Positions 37,825 to 47,358 are shown, numbered from the stretch's first letter. The stretch is 64,000 bases of DNA from Streptomyces sp. PKU-EA00015 (GCF_013387495.1 NZ_JABZEE010000040.1:29197-93196); one strand, 5' to 3'. Made by a program: numbers and translations. Notes: generated from the sequence alone by a model not told the origin.

Positions 37825-39636
37825 TCACGTCAGCCGGAAGACCGGGCCGCGGGGCGTGAACGGCAGTGACGCGCCCTGCGGGATCAGGAAGGCGTGCTCG
37901 CGGCGGATGCGCAGCGTGTCGCACCATCCGTCGGTGATGACCAGGACCGGGGCATTCGCCGGGAAGTCGTCGGCGCGGTGGATCAGGTCGATGCCCGGCT
38001 GGAGTACCGTCCCGCCGCGCCCGCGGACCCGTACCCGGCCGGCGATCTCCGCCGGGGGAACGTACCCGGCGTCGTATGCCGCCGCGTCGCAGAAGACGAC
38101 GCGGGCGGCCGGGACGTCACGGGCCTCGGCGTACGAGGCGATCGCGCCGAGAGCCTTGCCGAGCAGGGCGCTGTTCATCGAGCCGGACGTATCGAGGACG
38201 ACACCGAAGGTGCAGCGGGGCGTCTCCTCGGACGGGAAGTACCGTCCGGCGCGCGGGATGTCGGGGGTGGACGCCTGTCGGCGGGCCGGGCGCGCATAGG
38301 ACCGCACGGGCTCGGGCCGAGGCACGTACTCGTCGAACCAGCGGGCCAGTTGCGCGTCCCACGGCACGGGCGGGTGGGCAAGGGCGCGGATCTCCTGGAC
38401 GAGACCGGCGGGCAGCAGACCGCGCTCGCCGTACTGGTGCAGGTCGAAGCCCTGCACCAGGCCGCGCCGGTAGAAGTCGTCCAGGTCGGCGTAGGGGCGG
38501 GCGTCCGGGTGCGGCAGCGGCTCGCCGAGGATGTCGCCGGCGCCCTTGCCGCGCAGGGTCGCCAGTCGGCGACGGCGGCGCAGGTCGGTGGCGATGCGGT
38601 CGTATACCTCCTCCACCGACAGGTCCTTGAGGTCGGGGTCGTACAGCAGCCCCTCGGGCATCTCGCCGACACGCATCTGGACCAGCCAGCCGTTGACGAC
38701 GAAGTCGGCGGCGACGTTGAAGAGCACCGGCTCGCGCGCGCCGCGGCGTTCGCCGTGGCGCAGGGCGGCGTGCAGCATCTCGTGCGCCAGGATGAAGCGC
38801 CACTCCTCGTCGGTGAAGGTGCGCAGCGGATTGATGTAGATCTCGCCCGCGACGGAGCTGACGGCGGCGATGGAGATGTCCTGCGTGCGGGCGAGTTCGG
38901 CGTCGGCGACGACCGTGAGGCCGGCCGCCAGGCCGCCGAGCAGGGGGTACGAGGAGACGAACCAGTTCAGGGCACGGTCCCAGGGCCGCTGGGGCACGCG
39001 CTCGCCGGTGACGCGGTCGCGTCGGCCGCCCGCCACGTCCATGGCGGCGGAGACACTGCGGGTGAGCGCGTGGGCGAAGGCGGTCTCCCAGTCGGGCGGG
39101 GCGGTGTTCCACATCTGCCAGGGCACCAGGACCTGGTCGGGGTGGTCGCCCGCGGTGCCGCACCGCTCGTAGGCGGCGGGGATGCCGTCGCGGCGCCAGC
39201 GGGCGGCGAGCATCGCCTCGTCGCCGCCCGGATACGTCTCGGGGAGGTGGCCGGGAGGGCGCCCCACCGGGAAGGTGAGCAGGAAGCGGTTGACCACCGT
39301 GCAGCGTGCGGCCCGCTCGAAGCGGTCGGGCTGCTCGCGCCGTGTGCCCTTGGCTGCGGGCACGTGCCCGAACCCGAGGTGCAGCAGGCAGTGCGCGAGG
39401 GTCCAGGCCCAGTCGTCCGGTTCGGCACGCCGGGTGGGATGGACGTGGACGACGCCGTTGGAGTCCACGGCCGCAAGTCCCCCGGCAGGCGTGGCGGCGC
39501 ACTTGCCCTGCCGGCAGAACTCGGCCTCGACGGCGGCGAAGGCCGGGTTCCGCTTGACCATGGCGAGCCCGGCGGCGAACGCCTCGGTGGCCGGGTCGGG
39601 CTTGCCGCCCTGCTGCCCCGCGGCGGCCCTCTTCAT
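37825..39636 (-). CDS. DUF2201-type metallopeptidase with VWA domain
   Basis: The 603-residue protein has a C-terminal von Willebrand A domain with a MIDAS motif DTSGSM (482-487), TVLQPGIDL and VITDGWC. The N-terminal and central part is a putative metallopeptidase of the DUF2201 type. It has an HExxH site at H285-H289 (LAHEMLHAALRHGERRG). An earlier similar helix reads LAHCLLHLGFGH (H82-H86), with Cys replacing Glu. ATG 39636 overlaps the MoxR ATPase stop by four bases. MoxR/VWA pairs act as ATP-driven remodelling or metal-insertion machines; the target is unknown. Confidence 0.85.
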   Translation of the reverse strand: MKRAAAGQQGGKPDPATEAFAAGLAMVKRNPAFAAVEAEFCRQGKCAATPAGGLAAVDSNGVVHVHPTRRAEPDDWAWTLAHCLLHLGFGHVPAAKGTRREQPDRFERAARCTVVNRFLLTFPVGRPPGHLPETYPGGDEAMLAARWRRDGIPAAYERCGTAGDHPDQVLVPWQMWNTAPPDWETAFAHALTRSVSAAMDVAGGRRDRVTGERVPQRPWDRALNWFVSSYPLLGGLAAGLTVVADAELARTQDISIAAVSSVAGEIYINPLRTFTDEEWRFILAHEMLHAALRHGERRGAREPVLFNVAADFVVNGWLVQMRVGEMPEGLLYDPDLKDLSVEEVYDRIATDLRRRRRLATLRGKGAGDILGEPLPHPDARPYADLDDFYRRGLVQGFDLHQYGERGLLPAGLVQEIRALAHPPVPWDAQLARWFDEYVPRPEPVRSYARPARRQASTPDIPRAGRYFPSEETPRCTFGVVLDTSGSMNSALLGKALGAIASYAEARDVPAARVVFCDAAAYDAGYVPPAEIAGRVRVRGRGGTVLQPGIDLIHRADDFPANAPVLVITDGWCDTLRIRREHAFLIPQGASLPFTPRGPVFRLT

Positions 39637-40694
39637 CGCCGGGCCTCCACCAGCCGCGGCATGTCGCGGGCGGCCTCGACGAGGAACCAGGAGGGGAGCA
39701 CCGGCTGCCCGTCGGTGTCGTCCGCGATGACGGTCTGCGCGACCTCGACGGAGATCTCGGCGAGCTGCACGAGCAGCGACTTGGCCCGGTAGGCGGTCTG
39801 CCGCATCGACGGCGACACGTGCTCCTTCTGCCGCGGCAGCTCCTTCACCAGCCGCCCCCGGAACGCCTCGGCCAGGTAGTAGAGCAAATCCCGGTCCTGA
39901 AGGCGGTTGGGCCAGGAGGCGTCGCCCTTGAGGATCGCCTCGATGCCGAAGGTGTGGCGCACGATCTTGGCGTAGCCGCAGAAGGAGACGGCGTGTGCGG
40001 GGGTGAGGGTGCCGTGGGCGACGACCTTGAGGGTGTCCTCGTCGATGCCCGGACCGAAGGAGTGCAGGGCGTCGGAGAGCATGTGCCAGGAGCGGGGCGT
40101 GGAGAACGGCTCCTCGGTCTTGGGCGGCTGCGACCAGAGATGGTCGGGGCGGTCGGTGAGGTAGTCCGTCACCCAGGGGTGGATGCCGTGTTCGCCCGCC
40201 CATACCAGCCAGTCCGCCGACGACGCCTGGAGATGCACATGGGTGAGGCGGTTCACCAGGGCCGACGCGATGGGCCGCGCGAGCGCGTTGTCGGTGGCGC
40301 GGTTCCCCGCGCCGATGACGATCGAGCCGGCGGGCAGCTCGTACGACCCGATGCGCCGGTCGAGGATCAGCGAGTAGAACGCCTTCTGGACATCGGGGGA
40401 CGCGGCGTTGAGCTCGTCGAGGAAGAGGCAGTACGGCTCGTCGCGGGCGATGGCCTCGGGCGGGCAGAACACGGACCGCCCGTCACGGATCTGCGGCACC
40501 CCGATCAGGTCCTCGGGCGCCAGCTGCGTCCCGAGCAGACTCACGCACTCCAGCCCGAGCGATTCGGCGAACCTCCGCACGAGCGACGACTTCCCGATCC
40601 CGGGCGCGCCCCACAGGAAGACGGGCCGCACGGTGGCGAGCCCGAGCAGCAGTTCGGGAACCTGGGCGGGGGTGACGGTGACGGCGGCCTGCAC
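39633..40694 (-). CDS. MoxR-type AAA+ ATPase
   Basis: The 353-residue ATPase starts at GTG 40694. Walker A is FLWGAPGIGKSSLVRRF (about 27-43), Walker B is CLFLDELNAASPDVQKAFY, and the sensor region is IVIGAGNRATDNALARPIA. It is the MoxR-class partner of the VWA protein encoded by the overlapping gene. Such ATPases remodel or load cofactors onto partner proteins through the VWA subunit. A terminator separates it from msrB, so it has its own promoter in 40755-40822 or starts by readthrough. Confidence 0.9.
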   Translation of the reverse strand: MQAAVTVTPAQVPELLLGLATVRPVFLWGAPGIGKSSLVRRFAESLGLECVSLLGTQLAPEDLIGVPQIRDGRSVFCPPEAIARDEPYCLFLDELNAASPDVQKAFYSLILDRRIGSYELPAGSIVIGAGNRATDNALARPIASALVNRLTHVHLQASSADWLVWAGEHGIHPWVTDYLTDRPDHLWSQPPKTEEPFSTPRSWHMLSDALHSFGPGIDEDTLKVVAHGTLTPAHAVSFCGYAKIVRHTFGIEAILKGDASWPNRLQDRDLLYYLAEAFRGRLVKELPRQKEHVSPSMRQTAYRAKSLLVQLAEISVEVAQTVIADDTDGQPVLPSWFLVEAARDMPRLVEARR

Positions 40695-40729
40695 GCGGAA
40701 GTGTTCCTTCGGTTCGCGGGGACGGGAAC

Positions 40730-40754
40730 GGGCCCGCCCAGTCTGGGCGGGCCC
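40730..40754 (-). terminator. Terminator after msrB
   Basis: Arms of 12 bases flank a single T (40730-40754), giving a 10-bp stem with a 5-base loop. It lies 68 bp past the msrB stop and separates the msrB-murC unit from the MoxR gene. Confidence 0.75.
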
Positions 40755-40822
40755 GGCAGTCGGCGCAGCCGATTTTTCTCCCAGTCAGTGCCGCGACCGG
40801 CGATGTCCGCCGGGAAGGGGCA

Positions 40823-41230
40823 CTAGTCCGCGTCCGGCTCCAGTCGCAGCGAGATCGAGTTGATGCAGTACCGCTGGTCCGTGGGCGTCGGGTAGCCCTC
40901 GCCCTCGAAGACGTGGCCCAGGTGGGAGCCGCAGCGGGCGCAGCGGACCTCCGTGCGGACCATGCCGTGGGTGCGGTCCTCGATCAGTTCGACCGCGTCC
41001 GTGTCCTTGGGGTCGTAGAAGGACGGCCAGCCGCAGTGGGACTCGAACTTCGTGTCCGAGCGGAACAGTTCCGCCCCGCACGCCCGGCAGGAATACGTGC
41101 CGACCGTCTTCGTGTCCGTGTACTCACCGACGAACGCGGGCTCGGTCCCGGCCTGGCGCAGGACCGCGTACTCCGCGGGGCTCAGCTCCGCCCGCCACTG
41201 CTCGTCCGGCTTCTCGACCTCGTACGACAT
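40823..41230 (-). CDS. msrB: Peptide-methionine (R)-S-oxide reductase MsrB
   Basis: The 135-residue enzyme reduces methionine-R-sulfoxide in proteins. Zinc-binding Cys pairs are CRACG and CARCG, and the catalytic Cys is in RYCINSISL. GTEPAFVGEY and HCGWPSFYDP are family signatures. ATG 41230 follows GGGAG; a TTG one codon upstream is less likely. Its start is 11 bp after the murC stop, so it is co-transcribed with murC. Confidence 0.96.
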   Translation of the reverse strand: MSYEVEKPDEQWRAELSPAEYAVLRQAGTEPAFVGEYTDTKTVGTYSCRACGAELFRSDTKFESHCGWPSFYDPKDTDAVELIEDRTHGMVRTEVRCARCGSHLGHVFEGEGYPTPTDQRYCINSISLRLEPDAD

Positions 41231-41241
41231 CAACCGCTCCC

Positions 41242-42636
41242 TCAGCTCGACAGGCGGGCCAGGATCTCCGGACCGAGGTCCGTCACGTCACCCGCGCCCA
41301 TCGTGAGAACGAGATCGCCGGGCTTCGCCATTCCCGCGATCACCTCCGGGACGGCCGCCTTGTCGTGGACGGCCGTCACCTCGGCGCCGGCGGTGCGCGC
41401 GGCCTCGATGATCAGCTCGCTGGTGATGCCGGGGATCGGGTCCTCACGGGCCGGGTAGATGTCGAGGACCACCGAGGCGTCGGCCAGCGCGAGGGCCTGG
41501 CCCATCTCCGTGCCCAGCTCCTGGGTGCGGGAGAACAGGTGGGGCTGGAAGACGACGACCAGGCGCGAGTCGGCGGCCGCCCCGCGCATGGCCTCCAGGT
41601 CGGCGGTCATCTCCGTCGGGTGGTGGGCGTAGGAGTCGATGACCTGGACGCCGGCGGCCTCGCCCTTGGGCTGGAGGCGGCGCTTGACGCCGGTGTACTT
41701 GCCGAGGGCGGAGGCCAGGTTGTGCGCCGGGATGCCGAGGGCGACGCCGGCGGCGAGCGCGGCCACCGCGTTGTGCGCGTAGTGACGGCCGGGGACGGAG
41801 ACGGTGAAGGTGAGGAGGCGGCCCTCCAGCAGGACGGTGACCTCGCTGGTCAGACCGCGCGGGGTGACCTTGTGGATGCGGACGTCCGCGTCCTCGGACT
41901 CCCCGTAGGTGACGACCTTCAGCGAGGACGCGTCGCGGACGCGGGAGGCCAGCTCGACGGCGCCGGGCTGGTCGGCCGCGACGACCAGCGTGCCGCCGGG
42001 AACGACCTTGCCGACGAACGTCTCGAAGGACTCGTAGATCTCGTCCATCGACGCGTAGTTGGCGTGGTGGTCGAGCTCGACGTTGAGGACGATCGCGACC
42101 TCGGGGTCGTACTTCTGGAAGCTGCGGTCGCTCTCGTCGGCCTCGGCGACGAAGATCTCGCCCTCGCCGTGCCGGGCGTTGGTGCCCGGGCCCTCGAGGT
42201 CGCCGCCGATGGCGTACGAGGGGTCCAGGCCCAGCTCGGTCAGGGCCACGGCCAGCATGGACGTGGTCGTCGTCTTGCCGTGCGTGCCCGCCACGGCGAT
42301 CGAGCGCAGCCCGGTCATCAGGGAGGCGAGCGCGTCGGAGCGGTGCACGACCGGAACGGACAGCTCGGCGGCGCGCGCGAGCTCCGGGTTGTCGGCGCGG
42401 ATGGCGCTGGAGACGACGACGCAGCTGGCGTCGGAGGCCAGGTGCTCGGCGGCGTGGCCGATGTGCACGGTCGCGCCCAGCGCCCGCAGGGACTCGGCGG
42501 TCGCGGACTCCTTGGCGTCGCTGCCCGCGACCTTCGCGCCGCGCTGGGCGAGAATCTTCGCGATCCCCGACATGCCTGCTCCGCCGATGCCGATGAAGTG
42601 CGGGCGCTCCATGGCGCTGGGAACGGCGGGTGCCAT
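41242..42636 (-). CDS. murC: UDP-N-acetylmuramate-L-alanine ligase MurC
   Basis: The 464-residue cytoplasmic ligase adds L-Ala to UDP-MurNAc in peptidoglycan synthesis. The N-terminal UDP-binding loop is FIGIGGAGMSGIAKIL, the ATP loop is AVAGTHGKTTTTSML, followed by FVAEADESDRSF and LNVELDHHANY. The C-terminal domain has DSYAHHPTEM. GGGAGA precedes ATG 42636. It lies outside the usual dcw cluster here, next to msrB, as in other streptomycetes. Confidence 0.96.
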   Translation of the reverse strand: MAPAVPSAMERPHFIGIGGAGMSGIAKILAQRGAKVAGSDAKESATAESLRALGATVHIGHAAEHLASDASCVVVSSAIRADNPELARAAELSVPVVHRSDALASLMTGLRSIAVAGTHGKTTTTSMLAVALTELGLDPSYAIGGDLEGPGTNARHGEGEIFVAEADESDRSFQKYDPEVAIVLNVELDHHANYASMDEIYESFETFVGKVVPGGTLVVAADQPGAVELASRVRDASSLKVVTYGESEDADVRIHKVTPRGLTSEVTVLLEGRLLTFTVSVPGRHYAHNAVAALAAGVALGIPAHNLASALGKYTGVKRRLQPKGEAAGVQVIDSYAHHPTEMTADLEAMRGAAADSRLVVVFQPHLFSRTQELGTEMGQALALADASVVLDIYPAREDPIPGITSELIIEAARTAGAEVTAVHDKAAVPEVIAGMAKPGDLVLTMGAGDVTDLGPEILARLSS

Positions 42637-42708
42637 GTGTCTGTCTCCCGGGGTGTGCGTACACGTGCAGGGGCCCACCCTATTGCCTGCGGGCGGCACC
42701 CCGGTCCG

Positions 42709-43179
42709 CTACTTGCTGTGCGCGAAGAGCTTGAGCACCGGCACGCCCACCTTGTGCCGGGCACGGGAGGCCCAGTCACGGTGGAAGAACTCCTCCACGT
42801 AGTGCGGCTCGGTCAGCACGATCACCTCGTCCGCGCCGGCCTCGTCGACGACGGCCTTCAGCTTGTCCAGCGGGTGGTCCTCGACGACCTGGCCCACGGC
42901 CTCGCAGCCCGCGGCGCGCAAAGCGGCCAGGGAGTGTTCGAGGCCGCGCTGGGCCGGGGCCTTGGCCGCCTCGCCCTCCGGCTCCTCGCCCTCCCGGACG
43001 GCCTCCTTCAGCTCTCCGAGCGCGACGTCGTCGATGGCGCGCAGGAGCACGTCGGCCTGGTCACCGCGCGGCTGCATCAGCACGATGAAAGAGACGGCCT
43101 CGTCCCCGTGCAGGGTGGTGACGAACTCCACGTCCTCCGAGGTCAGGGGCTTCTCGATCATCAATACGCTTGTGAACAC
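42709..43179 (-). CDS. Conserved small actinobacterial protein of unknown function
   Basis: The 156-residue protein is sometimes labelled indole-3-glycerol phosphate synthase in databases, but it has no TIM-barrel motifs. It resembles a universal-stress-like Rossmann fold: VEFVTTLHGDEAVSFIVL, an acidic helix, VVDEAGADEVIVLTEPHYV and a C-terminal VGVPVLKLFAHSK. The GTG at 43179 gives FTSVLMIEK as the N-terminus; ATG 43206 is an alternative with a very close GGGGGA. It is upstream of murC on the same strand, 72 bp apart. Confidence 0.75.
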   Translation of the reverse strand: MFTSVLMIEKPLTSEDVEFVTTLHGDEAVSFIVLMQPRGDQADVLLRAIDDVALGELKEAVREGEEPEGEAAKAPAQRGLEHSLAALRAAGCEAVGQVVEDHPLDKLKAVVDEAGADEVIVLTEPHYVEEFFHRDWASRARHKVGVPVLKLFAHSK

Positions 43180-43417
43180 GTTCAGGAGCCCTTCTGCGGA
43201 AACCATCCTTCCCCCGCGGCAGCACGGGGTCTGCGAGATAAGTGTGCCCCTCGGGAGCTAAGCGGAACGACAAATTCCGCGATTGTCACCGCCGAGCGTG
43301 CGCCACCGGCGCGCGACGGCCGCCCTCGCGCCCCCGCCACCACCGGCTGCGCCGACTACGGCTGCCCGCCCGGGGCGCGGCGCAGTTCGGCCCGGTCGGG
43401 ACGGACCGGAACGGCCC

Positions 43418-44200
43418 CTACACCTTCCGGTACCGGGTGAAGAGGAAGCCCGCCTCCTCCAGGACCGACGCCAGGGCGAAGCGGGCCGGGTCCGGGAGCG
43501 CCGGGCCGCCGGCGATGCGCTGGGCGTCGCCCACCGTCATCGTCGGCGACACCGTCAGGCACAGCTCGTCCAGGACGCCGGCCGCCGCGAACTGGCCCAG
43601 CATCCGGGGTCCGCCCTCGGTCAGCAGCCGCACCAGGCCGCGCTCGGCGAGTGCCCGCACGGCCCTCGCGGGCTCGACACCCGGTCCGTCGCCCGCGACG
43701 ACGACCTCCGCCCCTGCCCTCTCCGCGTCCCTGATCCGGTCCGGGGAAGCGGCGGCGCCGGTCAGGACGAGCGTGGGCACCAGCGGTTCTGTGAACAGCG
43801 GCAGGGAGAAGTCGAGACCGAGCGAGGCGCTGACCACGACGATCGCGGGCGCGCGCCCCTGGCCGGCCGCGGCCCTGCGGTCGGCGAAGGCCGCCCGGGC
43901 ACGGGCGGGCCGGTAGCCCTCGAGCCGTACGGTCTCCGCGCCGACGACGACGGCGTCGGCGAGACCCCGCAGGGTGCCGAAGATCCGCATGTCCGCGTCG
44001 GAGGAGATGGGCTGCGAGCGGCCGTCGTGCTGGGCCGCGCCGTCGAGCGAGGAGACCATGTTCGCCCGCAGCCAGGCGCCCTTCCGCTCCTCGCCGGTGG
44101 GGTACGCATAGGCGTCGGCCAACTCGTCGAGCGACCACTCCCGGTCTTCCCGGACGTCGGCGGGCGGTGTCTGGTCGGTCACAGGGAACAGGCGTCGCAT
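43418..44200 (-). CDS. RibD C-terminal-domain reductase
   Basis: The 260-residue protein matches the pyrimidine reductase (DHFR-like) domain of RibD. Key parts are RANMVSSLDGAAQHDGRS near the N-terminus, DAVVVGAETVRLEGY, VRLLTEGGPRMLGQF and a C-terminal LEEAGFLFTRYR. RibD uses NADPH to reduce a riboflavin precursor, but the deaminase domain is absent and no rib genes are adjacent, so another reduction is possible. Its start is 37 bp from the divergent zapE start, so the two promoters overlap. Confidence 0.87.
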   Translation of the reverse strand: MRRLFPVTDQTPPADVREDREWSLDELADAYAYPTGEERKGAWLRANMVSSLDGAAQHDGRSQPISSDADMRIFGTLRGLADAVVVGAETVRLEGYRPARARAAFADRRAAAGQGRAPAIVVVSASLGLDFSLPLFTEPLVPTLVLTGAAASPDRIRDAERAGAEVVVAGDGPGVEPARAVRALAERGLVRLLTEGGPRMLGQFAAAGVLDELCLTVSPTMTVGDAQRIAGGPALPDPARFALASVLEEAGFLFTRYRKV

Positions 44201-44237
44201 GCTGTGCAGTCTTACATGGCCCTTACAGTTGGGTACT

Positions 44238-45317
44238 GTGCCGACCAGCCCGATAACCGAAGCCGCCGCGCCCCTGTCGCTCTGCGCCCGCAAGCCGCAC
44301 GTCCCCGCCGACCGTCTGGTCGCCGAGATGGTGCCGCCGCCGCGCTTCGACGCGGTGCGCTTCGACACGTACGTCCCCGATCCCCAGCAGCCGAGCCAGG
44401 TCGAGGCCGTCAAGGTGCTGAGCGACTTCGCGTCCGGCCTCGGCGGTGCGCACGCCGCGGGCGGCGGCAAGCGGCGCTGGTTCTCCAGGACCCCCAAGAA
44501 CGCGGCGCCCGCCGCGCCGCGCGGGGTCTATCTCGACGGCGGCTACGGCGTCGGCAAGACCCACCTCCTCGCCTCGCTCTGGCACGCCACCCCCGCCGAA
44601 CCCGCGCTCAAGGCCTTCGGCACGTTCGTCGAGCTCACGAACCTGGTCGGCGCGCTCGGCTTCCAGCAGACCGTCCGGACCCTCAGCGGACACCGGCTGC
44701 TGTGCATCGACGAATTCGAGCTCGACGACCCGGGCGACACCGTCCTCGTCTCCACGCTGCTCGGCAAGCTGGTCGACGCGGGCGTCGCGCTCGCCGCGAC
44801 CTCGAACACGCTGCCCGGAAAGCTCGGCGAGGGCCGGTTCGCCGCCGCCGACTTCCTGCGTGAGATCCAGGGCCTGTCCGCGCACTTCCGCCCGCTGCGG
44901 ATCGACGGCGAGGACTACCGTCACCGCGGCCTGCCCGAAGCCCCTCCCCCGTACTCCGACGAGCAGGTCACCAAGGCCGCGTACGCGACCGAGGACGCCT
45001 CCCTCGACGACTTCCCGCAGCTGCTGGAGCACCTGGCCAGGGTTCACCCGAGCCGCTACGGCGCGCTGACCGACGGGGTGCGGGCGGTGTGCCTCACCGA
45101 CGTCCAGCCGGTGCCCGACCAGTCGACCGCGCTGCGGCTCGTCGTCCTCGCCGACCGGCTGTACGACCGGGAGGTCCCGGTGCTCGCCTCGGGCCTGCCG
45201 TTCGACAGGCTGTTCAGTGACGAGATGCTGAACGGCGGCTACCGGAAGAAGTACTTCCGGGCGATCTCCCGGCTCACCGCACTGGCGCGGGACGCGAAGG
45301 CCTTGGTGGCGCAGTAG
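44238..45317 (+). CDS. zapE: ZapE-like AFG1-family ATPase
   Basis: The 359-residue protein is an AFG1/ZapE ATPase: Walker A GGYGVGKTHLL, Walker B LLCIDEFELDDPGDT, then LVSTLLGKLVDAG and AATSNTLPGKL. In other bacteria ZapE acts at the division ring. A Gly/Arg-rich insert at about 70-90 follows the first strands. GTG 44238 was chosen over upstream frame extensions. With only 37 bp to the divergent start, the mRNA may be nearly leaderless. Confidence 0.9.
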   Translation: MPTSPITEAAAPLSLCARKPHVPADRLVAEMVPPPRFDAVRFDTYVPDPQQPSQVEAVKVLSDFASGLGGAHAAGGGKRRWFSRTPKNAAPAAPRGVYLDGGYGVGKTHLLASLWHATPAEPALKAFGTFVELTNLVGALGFQQTVRTLSGHRLLCIDEFELDDPGDTVLVSTLLGKLVDAGVALAATSNTLPGKLGEGRFAAADFLREIQGLSAHFRPLRIDGEDYRHRGLPEAPPPYSDEQVTKAAYATEDASLDDFPQLLEHLARVHPSRYGALTDGVRAVCLTDVQPVPDQSTALRLVVLADRLYDREVPVLASGLPFDRLFSDEMLNGGYRKKYFRAISRLTALARDAKALVAQ

Positions 45318-45353
45318 GTTGGGGCGGTAAAACCCGATCTGAAGGGAACCATC

Positions 45354-45782
45354 ATGGCCACCACGCGTCAGGCCCACACCGTCTGGGAAGGCAGCCTGCT
45401 CGACGGCAAGGGCGTCGTCAGCCTGGACTCCTCCGGCATCGGCGAGTACCCCGTCTCCTGGGCGGCGCGCACCGAGCCGCCCGCCAGCGGCCGGACGAGC
45501 CCCGAGGAACTGATCGCGGCCGCCCACTCCAGCTGCTTCTCGATGGCCCTCTCGCACGCCCTCGCCGGCGCGGGCACCCCGCCGGCCCGCCTGGAGACGA
45601 AGGCCGACGTCACCTTCCAGCCGGGCGAGGGCATCACCGGCATCCACCTGACCGTCGTGGGCACGGTCCCCGGCCTGGACCAGGCCGCCTTCGCCAAGGC
45701 CGCCGAGGACGCCAAGGCGAACTGCCCGGTGAGCCAGGCGCTGACGGGCACGACCATCACGCTCACCGCCGAGCTGGGCTGA
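45354..45782 (+). CDS. OsmC-family peroxiredoxin
   Basis: The 142-residue protein has the OsmC pattern: SPEELIAAAHSSCFSMALSHAL with the first reactive Cys, and ANCPVSQALTG with the second. These two Cys reduce organic hydroperoxides. GAAGGGA precedes ATG 45354. It follows zapE by 36 bp and may be co-transcribed. It is distinct from the Ohr protein encoded at 48.4 kb, which belongs to another OsmC branch. Confidence 0.93.
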   Translation: MATTRQAHTVWEGSLLDGKGVVSLDSSGIGEYPVSWAARTEPPASGRTSPEELIAAAHSSCFSMALSHALAGAGTPPARLETKADVTFQPGEGITGIHLTVVGTVPGLDQAAFAKAAEDAKANCPVSQALTGTTITLTAELG

Positions 45783-45890
45783 GCAGGAGCACCACGAGGC
45801 ACAGTGGCCCGCATGGTTACGCGACGACCGTCTGCGTGATACACACATGCGGGTCACATCTCCTGTCCGCCAACAGAGAGTTGCTGCCTC

Positions 45891-47249
45891 ATGACCGCTT
45901 CACGACGTCAAGTTCTGGCCGGTGCCGGTGCGGTCGGCGCGGGTATCGCGTTCACCGGTGCGTTCTCCGAACTCTTCGCGGGCACCGCCGCCGCCCGCGG
46001 TCACGGCGGGTACGGCCCGCTCGTGCCGGACCCGAACGGCCTGCTCGATCTGCCGAGAGGCTTCCGCTACAAGGTCCTGTCCCGGGAGGGCGACCCGCTG
46101 AGCCACGAGCAGGGCCGGGTGCCGAGCAACCACGACGGCATGGCGGCCTTCGCCGGCCGCCGCGGCCGCGTCCACCTCGTCCGCAACCACGAGAACCGGC
46201 ACAACGCCCGGATCCCCGTGCCGACCGTCAGCGGCCTGACCTACGACCCGATGGGCAAGGGAGGCTGTACGGCGCTGGAGCTGGACGGCCGCAACAACGT
46301 CGTGTCGCAGCAGGTCGCCATCGCCGGCACCGCCGTCAACTGCGCGGGCGGACCCACTCCTTGGGGCACCTGGCTCACCTGCGAGGAGACCGAGGACAGG
46401 GCCGGCACCAACGGCTACACCAAGGACCACGGCTTCATCTTCGAGGTCGACGGCGCCGACCCCCGCCGCACGGGTGCCGTGCCGCTCACCGCGATGGGCC
46501 GCTTCCAGCACGAGGCGATCGCCATCGACCCGTCGAGCGGGATCGTGTACGAGACGGAGGACGCCTTCCAGCGCCCGTTCGGCCTCTTCTACCGCTTTCT
46601 GCCCGACAAGCCGATGGGCGGCACCGGTTCGCTGCGGGCGGGCGGTGAGCTTCAGGCGATGCGGGTGCCGGGCGTGCCCGATCTGTCGGGGATCCAGGAG
46701 ACCGGGGCACGCTTCGACGGGATCGAGTGGGTGCCCGTACCGGACAGCCAGGCGAAGCAGACGCCGATCCGGCTCCAGGACTTCGGCCCCCGGGGCATCA
46801 CCCACGCCCAGAAGCTGGAGGGGTGCTACTGGGGCGGCAACTCGGTCTACTTCGTGTCCAGCTTCGCGCGCAGCGCGGAGGGGTCGGCGGCAGACCACTA
46901 CGGACAGGTGTGGAAGTACGAACCCGGACGGCGGCGCCTCACCCTGGTGATCGTCTTCGGCCCGGACACCGACGTCCGACTGCCGGGCGAGTCCCCCGAC
47001 AACATCTGCCTCGCGCCGAGCGGCGGCCTGATGGTGTGCGAGGACGGCGACGGCGCGCAGCACGTGTACGGGCTCACCCAGCGCGGCGAGGTGTATCCGA
47101 TGGCACGGAACGCGCAGAACACCGGCACCCCGGAGGAGCCCGAGTGGGGTGAGTTCGCGGGCGTCGCGTTCTCGCCGGACGGCGGCACGATGTACGTGAA
47201 CTGCTACACGCCGGGCACGACGTTCGCGGTCACCGGCCCCTGGCGCTGA
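45891..47249 (+). CDS. Tat-exported PhoX-type phosphatase (DUF839)
   Basis: The 452-residue protein has a Tat signal (TASRRQVLAGAGAVGAGIAF). The mature part matches PhoX/DUF839: RGFRYKVLSREGDPL, HLVRNHENR, GTWLTCEETEDR, GFIFEVDGADP and PDNICLAPSGGLMVCEDG. PhoX enzymes are calcium/iron phosphatases secreted under phosphate limitation. A PPK2 gene follows, so both may serve phosphate metabolism. I did not find a clear PHO box upstream. Confidence 0.88.
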   Translation: MTASRRQVLAGAGAVGAGIAFTGAFSELFAGTAAARGHGGYGPLVPDPNGLLDLPRGFRYKVLSREGDPLSHEQGRVPSNHDGMAAFAGRRGRVHLVRNHENRHNARIPVPTVSGLTYDPMGKGGCTALELDGRNNVVSQQVAIAGTAVNCAGGPTPWGTWLTCEETEDRAGTNGYTKDHGFIFEVDGADPRRTGAVPLTAMGRFQHEAIAIDPSSGIVYETEDAFQRPFGLFYRFLPDKPMGGTGSLRAGGELQAMRVPGVPDLSGIQETGARFDGIEWVPVPDSQAKQTPIRLQDFGPRGITHAQKLEGCYWGGNSVYFVSSFARSAEGSAADHYGQVWKYEPGRRRLTLVIVFGPDTDVRLPGESPDNICLAPSGGLMVCEDGDGAQHVYGLTQRGEVYPMARNAQNTGTPEEPEWGEFAGVAFSPDGGTMYVNCYTPGTTFAVTGPWR

Positions 47250-47358
47250 CCGGACCCGTCCCGGCGCCCGCGGGCGCGGCACCGCTGCATGCGGCGCCGC
47301 CCCGCGGGTGTTCCCGTCCCGGCAGAGGCGACGTCCGCCCGGCGGGCGCTCCGCCCCC

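Noticed and set aside
42709..43179. Indole-3-glycerol phosphate synthase
   Set aside because: The protein is too short and lacks the TIM-barrel motifs; only a Rossmann-like pattern is visible.
45783..45890. PHO box upstream of phoX
   Set aside because: No pair of GTTCACC-like 11-base direct repeats could be found.
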